Shown piece after piece: positions 1 through 6,440 of a stretch of DNA of 15,844 bases. Location: NCBI GenBank assembly GCA_031273365.1, contig JAISSA010000084.1:1-15844 (forward strand), written 5' to 3'. How positions within the stretch are numbered: the stretch's first letter is position 1; every line of letters starts with the position of its first letter. The notes beneath the pieces were generated by a model. The model did not search any database, was not told the origin of the DNA, and was given only the letters and a program-made list of their open reading frames with translations. A program made the translations under genes and the position numbers. The stretch is from Synergistaceae bacterium. Its GTDB lineage: Bacteria > Synergistota > Synergistia > Synergistales > Aminobacteriaceae.

Positions 1-1745
1 GCGATCTCCTCCCCGACGCCGCCATACAGGTAATTCTCCTCGGCGACCACCACGACGGGGCAGTTTTTCAGGACGTCGTCGACGACTTTCGTGTCCAGAG
101 GCTTCAGCCGACGCAGGTCGATGACCGTCGGAACGGGAAGCCCCGCAGCGGCGGCCCGTTTCCGGGCCTCCAGCAGGATGTGGACGGTCACGCCGTGTCC
201 GATCAGGGCCCAGTCTCTGCCGTCGCAAATCCTGACGGACCCCAGAGAATCGCTTCCGTCGAAGAGGTCGTCGTGGATGGGCAGAGAGCCGCGCGGATAT
301 CGGATCACGGTCGGGCCCGCCCGTCCGGAGGCGTGGACCATCATCTGGCGCAGGGACACCTCGTCGGCCGGCGCGTAAATTTCGAGGTTGGGAACGGCGC
401 GCGCCCAGGAGACGTCGAGCAGCCCCTGATGCGTCTGACCGTCCGAGCCGATCAGCCCGGCCCGATCGATCATCAGCACGACCGGCAGGTTCTGGAGGGC
501 GATGTCGTGGGTGAGCTGGTCCATCGCGCGCTGCAGGAACGTCGAGTAGATGAACACCCAAGGACGCAGCCCCCCGGCGGCCATCCCCGCCGCCAGCGTG
601 AGCATGTGGCTTTCGGCGATGCCGACGTCGAAGAAGCGCTCCGGAAAGCGGGCGCGAAAGTGCTCCAGCTTCACGCCTGTGGCCATTGCGGCGGTCAGGC
701 AGACGATGCGCTCGTCCAGCCCCGCGAGCTGCTCGGCAACGGCGGACGCGGCCTCGCTCCAGGTCCGTGCTTTGGGGGCCTCGCGGTCGACGCGCGGGCC
801 CATCTGATGATATTTCGTCGGATCGGCCTCGGCCTCGGGCAGCCCCTTTCCCTTGACGGTGCTGAAGTGCAGCAGCACGGGCCGATCGTAGCTCTTCGCC
901 AGCTCGAAGATCATCTCGGTCTCCTCGATGTTGTGGCCGTCGAAGGGGCCCCAATAGTTGATGCCCATCTCGTCGAAAATGTTCTGGGGCTTCATGAGCG
1001 CCTTGATCTGGCCGTGGATGCCCTCGAGCTTCTTCTCCAGCGCCTCGCCCCCCTTGGGCAGCGCGCGGCAGCAGTCTTTGATCGCCGCCTTGATTCTGTT
1101 GTACGAGGTGCTGGCCGAAAGCTTCGCCAGAACGGTGGCGAAGCCGCCGACGCGCTGGCCGATGGAGTGCTTGTTGTCGTTCAGGACGATGATCAGGCGG
1201 GTCTGCACCTCCCGGATATGGTTCAGCGCCTCGAAGGCCAGCCCGTTCATCAGGGCCGCGTCGCCCGTGAAGGCCACGACGTGGTGATTTTTTCCCAGGA
1301 GGTCGCGCGCCTTTGCGTAGCCCAGCGCCGCGGAAATGGAGGTGCTGCTGTGTCCGGTGTCGAAGTGGTCGAACGGGCTTTCCTCGCGGCGGGGGAAGCC
1401 GCTGACGCCCCCTCTCGTCCGCAGCGTTTCGAAGACGTCCGCGCGATCGGTGAGGATCTTCCATGGATAGGCCTGGTGTCCCACGTCGAACACGACCCGG
1501 TCCCTGAGCGGATCGAACCGGCGCAGCATGGCGATGCACAGCTCCACGGCTCCCAGCGAGGAGCCGAGGTGTCCGCCCTTCTCCCTGACCGTGTCGACGA
1601 TGAGGCGACGCACCTCGTCCGCAAGCTTCGGAAGGTCCCCGGCGGGCAGCTCCCGAAGAGCCTGATATCCAAACCCCTTTTTCAGGACGGTACGCGTTGT
1701 ATGTTTCGTTCCGTTTTCCGTTTCTTTTTCGATTTCGTTTTTCAT
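1..1745 (-). CDS. dxs: 1-deoxy-D-xylulose-5-phosphate synthase, C-terminus cut by window edge
   Basis: This thiamine-diphosphate enzyme condenses pyruvate with glyceraldehyde 3-phosphate, the first step of the MEP isoprenoid pathway, in the cytoplasm. About 581 codons are visible; the family usually has 620-640, so the end of the C-terminal domain lies left of the window. Reading the minus strand gives, in order, GGHLGSSLGAVEL, DVGHQAYPWKI, GHSSTSIS, the cofactor motif GDAALMNG followed by NDNKHSIG, the catalytic-Glu segment GIAESH, and DRAGLIGSDGQTHQG. The usual GDG of the cofactor motif is GDA here and NDNEMS is NDNKHS; my recollection is that some DXS clades carry GDA, so it is probably still active. 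The ATG at 1745 has GAGG about 10 nt upstream. An in-frame ATG at 1766 lacks a ribosome site and was not chosen. It diverges from the glycosyltransferase genes. Identity is very secure. Confidence 0.97.
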   Translation of the reverse strand, partial: MKNEIEKETENGTKHTTRTVLKKGFGYQALRELPAGDLPKLADEVRRLIVDTVREKGGHLGSSLGAVELCIAMLRRFDPLRDRVVFDVGHQAYPWKILTDRADVFETLRTRGGVSGFPRREESPFDHFDTGHSSTSISAALGYAKARDLLGKNHHVVAFTGDAALMNGLAFEALNHIREVQTRLIIVLNDNKHSIGQRVGGFATVLAKLSASTSYNRIKAAIKDCCRALPKGGEALEKKLEGIHGQIKALMKPQNIFDEMGINYWGPFDGHNIEETEMIFELAKSYDRPVLLHFSTVKGKGLPEAEADPTKYHQMGPRVDREAPKARTWSEAASAVAEQLAGLDERIVCLTAAMATGVKLEHFRARFPERFFDVGIAESHMLTLAAGMAAGGLRPWVFIYSTFLQRAMDQLTHDIALQNLPVVLMIDRAGLIGSDGQTHQGLLDVSWARAVPNLEIYAPADEVSLRQMMVHASGRAGPTVIRYPRGSLPIHDDLFDGSDSLGSVRICDGRDWALIGHGVTVHILLEARKRAAAAGLPVPTVIDLRRLKPLDTKVVDDVLKNCPVVVVAEENYLYGGVGEEI

Positions 1746-1793
1746 CGGGCAAAGTCCTCGTTCCATCTGAATGAATGAACCGCATGGTACGTT

Positions 1794-1799
1794 ATTATA
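1794..1799 (-). promoter_or_regulatory. Candidate -10 box upstream of dxs
   Basis: The minus strand reads TATAAT, a perfect sigma-70 -10 hexamer, about 49 bp upstream of the dxs ATG. The matching -35 region is poor (about TTCTCT at 18 bp spacing), so this could be a promoter that does not depend on a good -35, or a chance match. Transcription from it would give a leader of roughly 40 nt that contains the GAGG ribosome site. Confidence 0.35.
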
Positions 1800-1901
1800 A
1801 CCCGCGGCGTCGACGAAAGAGAATCCAAAACGGCGTGTCCCGGGTGTAAAATCTTATGGGGCAGGGGGTTTAACAGCATAAAAAATATTGGAGCGAACGG
1901 T

Positions 1902-2798
1902 ATGTATAAAAAGCATGAAACGCATGAAGGGCCGCCCTGCCGCGTCACGGTCGTCACGGTCTGTCTGAACGCCGAATCCACCCTCGAGACGGCCCTCAGA
2001 AGCGTTCTGGATCAGTCCCGGGCCGGCGTCGACGTCGAGTACATCGTCATCGACGGCGGATCGACGGATGGAACGCTCCGGATTATCGAAAAATACGCGG
2101 ACCGGCTGGCGCACATAATCTCAGAGCCCGACCGCGGAATATACGACGCCTTCAACAAGGGCATCCGGCTGGCCACGGGCGACGTCATCGGCCTTTTGAA
2201 CGCGGACGACCTGTACGCTCCCTGGGCGTTTCGGACCGTCGCGGAGCTCGCGCGCCGACCGGACTGCGGCGTTTTTTACGGTAAGCAGGTCATCCTCGAC
2301 AGGGAGTTTCGCAGGTGGACGGTGTACTCGCTCGGGGACTTTCGGCAATTGCCGGAGCACATGAACGTCGCCCACCCCACGGTGTTCGTCAGGAAGGGCG
2401 TTTACGAAAGGCATGGGCTGTTCGACGTCGGGTACGGCATCGCGGGCGACTGGGACCTCATGCTCCGCCTTTACCGGGGCGGGGAACGTTTTTGTCCCGT
2501 CGATAAAGTTTTGGCGGCGTTCGATAACGCTGGGGTGTCGTCCATCCCGTCGAGACGCCTGCTGAGAGAAAATCGGAAGGTTTATTTCCGGCACATGGAT
2601 TTCCTGCCCGCCGCGTGGAGAACGGCGAAGATGGAGCTGAGGTACTGCGGCAGGAAGATTCTGGACGTCTCGCGCGCCTATCGCCTCTACGGCCGGTGGC
2701 GCGATAAAAAACTTCTGCAGGTCGAGGCCTCCGGGACATACGACTCCGTCGGGGACATCTGGGAGAGCCTGGCCCGCGACGCGGACGCCGTTCAATGA
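1902..2798 (+). CDS. Family 2 glycosyltransferase (GT-A fold)
   Basis: Predicted cytoplasmic glycosyltransferase that moves a sugar from a nucleotide-sugar to an acceptor in surface-glycan assembly. The 298-residue product opens with the GT2 nucleotide-binding core: VTVVTVCLNAESTLE at 15-29 and VIDGGSTDGT at 49-58. EPDRGIYDAFNKGI (75-88) and LLNADD (98-103) follow; NADD is the DxD-type metal and sugar-nucleotide site. A GDWD segment at 182-185 is typical of WcaA-like enzymes of this length. There is no membrane segment. The ATG has GGAG at 1890-1893, 8 nt upstream. It overlaps the next glycosyltransferase by ATGA, so the two are probably translationally coupled. Donor and acceptor cannot be read from sequence; gmd 1.2 kb downstream hints at GDP-sugars, which is inference only. 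Confidence 0.93.
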   Translation: MYKKHETHEGPPCRVTVVTVCLNAESTLETALRSVLDQSRAGVDVEYIVIDGGSTDGTLRIIEKYADRLAHIISEPDRGIYDAFNKGIRLATGDVIGLLNADDLYAPWAFRTVAELARRPDCGVFYGKQVILDREFRRWTVYSLGDFRQLPEHMNVAHPTVFVRKGVYERHGLFDVGYGIAGDWDLMLRLYRGGERFCPVDKVLAAFDNAGVSSIPSRRLLRENRKVYFRHMDFLPAAWRTAKMELRYCGRKILDVSRAYRLYGRWRDKKLLQVEASGTYDSVGDIWESLARDADAVQ

Positions 2799-3778
2799 CT
2801 CCTCTTCTTGCGATCGTGATCCCCACCCGCAATCGCGCCGGGGCGATACAAAAATACGCTCTGTCCAGCCTCGAGCGCTCCGATTTCCGGGACTTCGCCT
2901 GCGTGGTCCAGGACGCCAGCGACGACGACCTGACCCGCGAGGCCGTCGAGGAGCGGCCATGGAATTTCGAGGTTTCTTACGTCAGGGCCACGAGGACGGG
3001 ATCGTCCTCGCAGCGCAACGACGCCGTGAGGCGCGTCCTGACGGAGCTGCCGGGCGTGCGTTATATCGTTTTCATGGACGACGACAGCGAGCTTTCGAGC
3101 GATGCTCTGAGCGGCGTGCTCGCCTCCTTTCGGGAAAGCGGCGCGTCGATCGTCAACATTCGAACGAAGCCCGTCGCGCCGCCCTCGTTTCGATCGAAGA
3201 TGACGCAGGGCCTGAAGCGCGTTTTGGGGACGAACCGGCACGGGGCGACGGCGTTTTTGTACAATTACGGAGGAAACGACGAGGCGACGGGGGAGGTCGA
3301 GTGGGCAAGCGGATGCGGCATGGGAGTCGACGTCTCCGTCTTCAGGGAATGGCACATTTTTTTCCCCGAGGAGTTTGAGCGTTTTGGAGGGTATGCCTTG
3401 GGCGAGGACTTCGCGTTTTCGTTTTTCGTGTCTCAAAGAAAGCGCGGCCGCATCGTCAACAGCGCGTATGGTCATCTTCTGCATTACGCGGCCGGTTCGG
3501 CCCGTCTGGACGTCCGGAACATGGCCGCCTCGAAATGGTACAATTTTCATCTGCTGTTCGACGCGATCTACGAATCCGGCAAAAATGCCGGGGGACCGGG
3601 GCGGCGGTGGCTGAGGGCCAAGTTCGGGCTTTTCATGTGCGCCGCGGCCGTGAAGCTTTTGCTTCGCGCGCGGAGCCTGGACGTCGCTTCCGTGCTGCGG
3701 GGCATCTTCGCGGCGCGCGCGGCCCTGAAGGACTACCGCCGCAACCACGACATACGAACCCTGATGTCAGAAAAATGA
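2795..3778 (+). CDS. Family 2-like glycosyltransferase
   Basis: A 327-residue second glycosyltransferase, divergent from the first. The N-terminus LLAIVIPTRNRAGAI is the classic GT2 start. VVQDASDDD at 37-45 stands in for the usual D-G-S-x-D loop, and IVFMDDDSEL (91-100) holds the DxD metal-binding aspartates. Further on, EWASGCGMGVDVSVF and GGYALGEDFAFS resemble the acceptor and catalytic-base region of rhamnosyl- or galactosyltransferase-like GT2 proteins. A hydrophobic helix near residues 282-295 (CAAAVKLLL) could be a membrane-contact helix. It starts inside the stop of the previous gene (ATGA), so coupled translation is likely. It ends directly at the purine tract and the hairpins beyond it. 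Substrate unknown. Confidence 0.88.
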   Translation: MTPLLAIVIPTRNRAGAIQKYALSSLERSDFRDFACVVQDASDDDLTREAVEERPWNFEVSYVRATRTGSSSQRNDAVRRVLTELPGVRYIVFMDDDSELSSDALSGVLASFRESGASIVNIRTKPVAPPSFRSKMTQGLKRVLGTNRHGATAFLYNYGGNDEATGEVEWASGCGMGVDVSVFREWHIFFPEEFERFGGYALGEDFAFSFFVSQRKRGRIVNSAYGHLLHYAAGSARLDVRNMAASKWYNFHLLFDAIYESGKNAGGPGRRWLRAKFGLFMCAAAVKLLLRARSLDVASVLRGIFAARAALKDYRRNHDIRTLMSEK

Positions 3779-3869
3779 AAAAGAAAAAAAGAAAAAAATA
3801 AAAAAGAAAAGAAAAGAAAAGAAAAGAAAAAAAGAAGAAGAAGAAGAAGAAGAAGGAAAAAAAAATAAA
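3777..3869 (+). repeat. 93-nt purine tract with GAAAA and AAG microsatellites
   Basis: From the stop codon of the glycosyltransferase onward, 93 bases contain only two pyrimidines (T at 3799 and 3866). Inside are five GAAAA units (3806-3830) and eight AAG units (3832-3855). No gene is encoded here. The complementary strand is a long polypyrimidine run. Such tracts can form triplex or bent DNA and can change length by replication slippage. It separates the glycosyltransferase pair from gmd. Confidence 0.9.
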
Positions 3870-3875
3870 CGGGGT

Positions 3876-3926
3876 CAGGGGACTAAGTCCCCTGCGGGGT
3901 GTGGGGCAGAGCCCCACGGTTTTGGC
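3876..3926 (+). terminator. Double hairpin, G-rich dispersed repeat, probable terminator
   Basis: Two strong stems stand back to back. The first, 3876-3894, is CAGGGGACT-A-AGTCCCCTG, a perfect 9-bp palindrome around one base. The second, 3901-3917, is GTGGGGC-AGA-GCCCCAC, followed by GGTTTTGG. Their place after the glycosyltransferase pair and before gmd fits a terminator, but the T-run is short. The first stem recurs with identical arms at 9920-9938, also beside an A-rich stretch, so this is a copy of a dispersed element as well as a possible terminator. Confidence 0.6.
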
Positions 3927-3981
3927 CTTAAGTTATTGACATTGACCCTGAAGCAGAATAATCCGGAGGACGAATTTAGCC

Positions 3982-5073
3982 ATGAAAACAGCATTGATTA
4001 CCGGAGTTACGGGGCAGGACGGGTCTTACCTGACGTCGTTTCTTCTGAAAAAGAATTACCACGTTCACGGCATCAAGCGGCGCAGCTCCCTTTTCAACAC
4101 GGCGCGCATCGACCATCTTTACAGGGATCTGCACGAGGACGACCCGGGGCTGATTTTGCACTACGGGGACCTCACGGACTCCAGCAGTCTGGTGCGGATC
4201 ATCCAGCAGGTGCAGCCGGACGAAATTTACAACCTGGCGGCCCAGAGCCACGTCAAGGTCTCCTTCGAGACGCCCGAGTACACGGCGAACTCCGACGCGG
4301 TCGGGACACTGCGCATTCTGGAGGCTCTGCGCATTTTGGGGCTCGAGAAAAAAACCCGCTTTTACCAGGCCTCGACCAGCGAACTCTACGGGAAGGTTCA
4401 GGAAACGCCGCAGAGGGAGACGACCCCGTTTTACCCGCGCAGCCCCTACGCCGCGGCCAAGCTGTACGCCTACTGGATCACTGTGAACTACCGCGAGGCC
4501 TACGGGATGTTCGCCGCAAACGGGATTCTCTTCAACCACGAGTCGGAGCTTCGGGGCGAGACGTTCGTGACGCGCAAGATCACGCGCGCCGCGGCCCGCA
4601 TCTCGCTGGGGCTGCAGGATAAGACCTGGCTGGGGAACCTGAACGCCCGGCGCGACTGGGGGCACGCTGAGGATTACGTCGAGGCGATGTGGCTCCTGCT
4701 GCAGCACGACAGCCCCGACGACTTCGTGATCGCGACGGGCGAGGCCCATTCCGTGCGGGAGTTCGCCGCGCTGGCCTTCCGCGAGGCGGGCATCGAGCTG
4801 GACTGGCGGGGCGAGGGGCAGGACGAAAAAGGCGTCGACGTCCGAACCGGGCGCACCGTCGTCGAGGTGGACCCCCGCTACTTCCGCCCGACGGAGGTCG
4901 AGCTGCTTCTGGGCGACCCGTCGAAGGCGGAGCGCCTGCTGGGCTGGAAGCGCAGGGTCGCCTTCGGGGACCTGGTGCGGCGGATGGTCCGGTACGACCT
5001 CGAGCTTTTCAGGAAAAACACGCTGATCCGCGACGCGGGCTACGAGGTGTGTTATCCACTGGAAGAAGACTGA
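3982..5073 (+). CDS. gmd: GDP-mannose 4,6-dehydratase
   Basis: Converts GDP-D-mannose to GDP-4-dehydro-6-deoxy-D-mannose, the precursor of GDP-fucose, GDP-rhamnose and related sugars for surface glycans. The 363-residue product is full length. It shows an extended SDR Rossmann fold: GVTGQDG nucleotide loop (8-14), the T132/E134 pair in STSELYG, and the catalytic Y156-x3-K160 in SPYAAAK. NHES (185-188) and RGETFVTRKITRAA follow, then GNLNARRDWGHAEDYVEAMW, a strong Gmd signature. Two residues after NHES are Glu-Leu, where the usual form is Pro-Arg. The ATG follows GGAGGA at 3965-3970. No GDP-fucose synthase or GDP-rhamnose reductase is in the window, so the final sugar is unknown. It lies 39 bp before brxD on the same strand, although the two functions look unrelated. 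Confidence 0.97.
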   Translation: MKTALITGVTGQDGSYLTSFLLKKNYHVHGIKRRSSLFNTARIDHLYRDLHEDDPGLILHYGDLTDSSSLVRIIQQVQPDEIYNLAAQSHVKVSFETPEYTANSDAVGTLRILEALRILGLEKKTRFYQASTSELYGKVQETPQRETTPFYPRSPYAAAKLYAYWITVNYREAYGMFAANGILFNHESELRGETFVTRKITRAAARISLGLQDKTWLGNLNARRDWGHAEDYVEAMWLLLQHDSPDDFVIATGEAHSVREFAALAFREAGIELDWRGEGQDEKGVDVRTGRTVVEVDPRYFRPTEVELLLGDPSKAERLLGWKRRVAFGDLVRRMVRYDLELFRKNTLIRDAGYEVCYPLEED

Positions 5074-5112
5074 CAGGATGCTCGTCGTATTCCGCCCCTG
5101 CGGTGCAGGATC

Positions 5113-6438
5113 ATGAACGTCAAACCCCGCGAGCGCGAGGCGATCGTCCGGTCCCTGCTGGCCGGCGTCGTGCCCCGGGTGGGGCTGCATCACATTCAGG
5201 CGGGGCGGAAGGACGAGGTCGAGGCCCTTCTGGCGGACCTCGCGCGGGTGGAGGACGGCGGCGCGGCGATTCGCTTCGTCATCGGGCGCTTTGGAACGGG
5301 GAAGAGCTTTTTTCTGAACCTGGCGAAGACGGTGGCGCTCGAAAAGGCGTTCGTCGTCATGCAGGCGGATATCGCGCCGACGCGACGCCTGTACGCTTCG
5401 TCGGGATACGCGCAGGCGCTTTACACGGAGCTGGCGCACAACATGGCGGTGCGCACGAAGCCCGCGGGCGGGGCTCTTCCCGGCGTCATCGAGCGATGGA
5501 TCGCCGCGTTTGCGGAAGAGTTCGAGGCGCGGGACGAAAACGAACGCGGCGACGTCTCCCGCGCCATTCGGGAAAAACTGGTGCCGCTTCAGGACCTGGT
5601 GAGCGGCCATGACTTCGCCGCCGTTCTGGGGAGATATCTGGAGGGTTATCGTGCGGGCGACGACGCGCTGATGGCCTCCTGTCTCCGCTGGCTGTCCGGG
5701 GAGTACGCGACGCGGACGGAGGCGCGCGCCGACCTGGGGGTTCGGTCGATCATAACGGACCGCGACGTATACGACTATTTGAAGCTGTGGGGGACCTTCG
5801 TCCGCCTCGCGGGATACTCGGGGCTGATCGTGGAGCTCGACGAGATGGGCGTGCTGTCGCACCGTCTGGCCAACGCCACGGCCCGAAACGGCAACTACGA
5901 GGTCCTGCTGCAAATTCTGAACGACTGCCTGCAGGGCGGCGTCGCGGGCGTCGGGTTCATCTTCGCGGGGACGGACGCGTTTTTCGACGATCGACGCCGC
6001 GGCGTCATGAGCTACGGCGCGCTGGCCGGGAGGCTGGCCGCGAATCCCTGGACGCGGGACGGGCTGCTGAAGGACCTTTCCGGGCCGGTGATTCGTCTGG
6101 AGAACCTGTCGCCGGAGGAGCTGTGGCTGCTGCTGCACAACATTCGCAACGTCTTCGCCCTGGGCGATCCCCAGAAATATCTCATTCCCGACGAGGGGAT
6201 CGATGCCTTCATCCGGCGCTGCGCGGCGACGCTCGGGGCGACGTTTTATCAGACGCCCCGGGACGCGGCGAAGGCGTTTACCGGGCTTCTCGCCGTGCTG
6301 GAGCAGAACCCCGGCGCGGACTGGCGGGCGATTCTGGACGGCGCGCCGATCGAAAAAGGGGAGGTGACGGAAGACGGGCATAAAGACGAGAACAAAGACG
6401 AGAACGAAGACGAGCTCGTCGGTTTCGTGCTGAAGTGA
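5113..6438 (+). CDS. brxD: BrxD-like P-loop ATPase (BrxC/BrxD, DUF2791 family)
   Basis: A 441-residue cytoplasmic ATPase of the family called BrxC/BrxD, found in type 2 BREX phage defence and beside TerB-domain proteins. Walker A is GRFGTGKS (58-65) and Walker B is LIVELDEM (238-245, acidic pair D243-E244). Family hallmarks include the ALYTELAHNMAVRTK and GGALPGVIERWI blocks at about 102-130, and FYQTPRDAAKAF near the C-terminus. The charged tail (about 418-434) contains a KDEN repeat made by three tandem 12-bp units. An AGGA site sits 4 nt before the ATG. The stop overlaps or abuts the helicase start, so the two are surely co-translated. No pglX, pglZ, brxC or brxA is visible, so this is an orphan pair rather than a BREX operon. 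The family call is strong; the biological role is inference. Confidence 0.86.
   Translation: MNVKPREREAIVRSLLAGVVPRVGLHHIQAGRKDEVEALLADLARVEDGGAAIRFVIGRFGTGKSFFLNLAKTVALEKAFVVMQADIAPTRRLYASSGYAQALYTELAHNMAVRTKPAGGALPGVIERWIAAFAEEFEARDENERGDVSRAIREKLVPLQDLVSGHDFAAVLGRYLEGYRAGDDALMASCLRWLSGEYATRTEARADLGVRSIITDRDVYDYLKLWGTFVRLAGYSGLIVELDEMGVLSHRLANATARNGNYEVLLQILNDCLQGGVAGVGFIFAGTDAFFDDRRRGVMSYGALAGRLAANPWTRDGLLKDLSGPVIRLENLSPEELWLLLHNIRNVFALGDPQKYLIPDEGIDAFIRRCAATLGATFYQTPRDAAKAFTGLLAVLEQNPGADWRAILDGAPIEKGEVTEDGHKDENKDENEDELVGFVLK
6382..6417 (+). repeat. Three 12-bp tandem units in the brxD tail
   Basis: AAAGACGAGAAC occurs twice exactly (6382-6393, 6394-6405), followed by a third unit, GAAGACGAGCTC. 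The units are in frame and encode KDEN, KDEN and EDEL. Unit length is a multiple of three, so copy-number changes would lengthen or shorten the acidic tail without a frameshift. Confidence 0.85.
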
Positions 6439-6440
6439 CC

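Noticed and set aside
1..1745. Inactive DXS because the cofactor motif is GDA rather than GDG
   Set aside because: All other active-site motifs are intact, and as far as I recall some DXS clades naturally carry GDA, so loss of function is not supported.
180..1778. Long plus-strand open frame opposite dxs
   Set aside because: It is antisense to clear DXS motifs on the minus strand; its translation is Arg/Gly/His-rich with no family resemblance and reflects high GC content.
3806..3855. CRISPR-like array in the purine tract
   Set aside because: The units are 3 and 5 bp with no spacers; this is a microsatellite.
3936..3962. TTGACA with AATAAT as a promoter for gmd
   Set aside because: The -35 box is perfect but the spacer is only 15 bp, and transcription would begin inside the ribosome site of gmd; not convincing enough to list.
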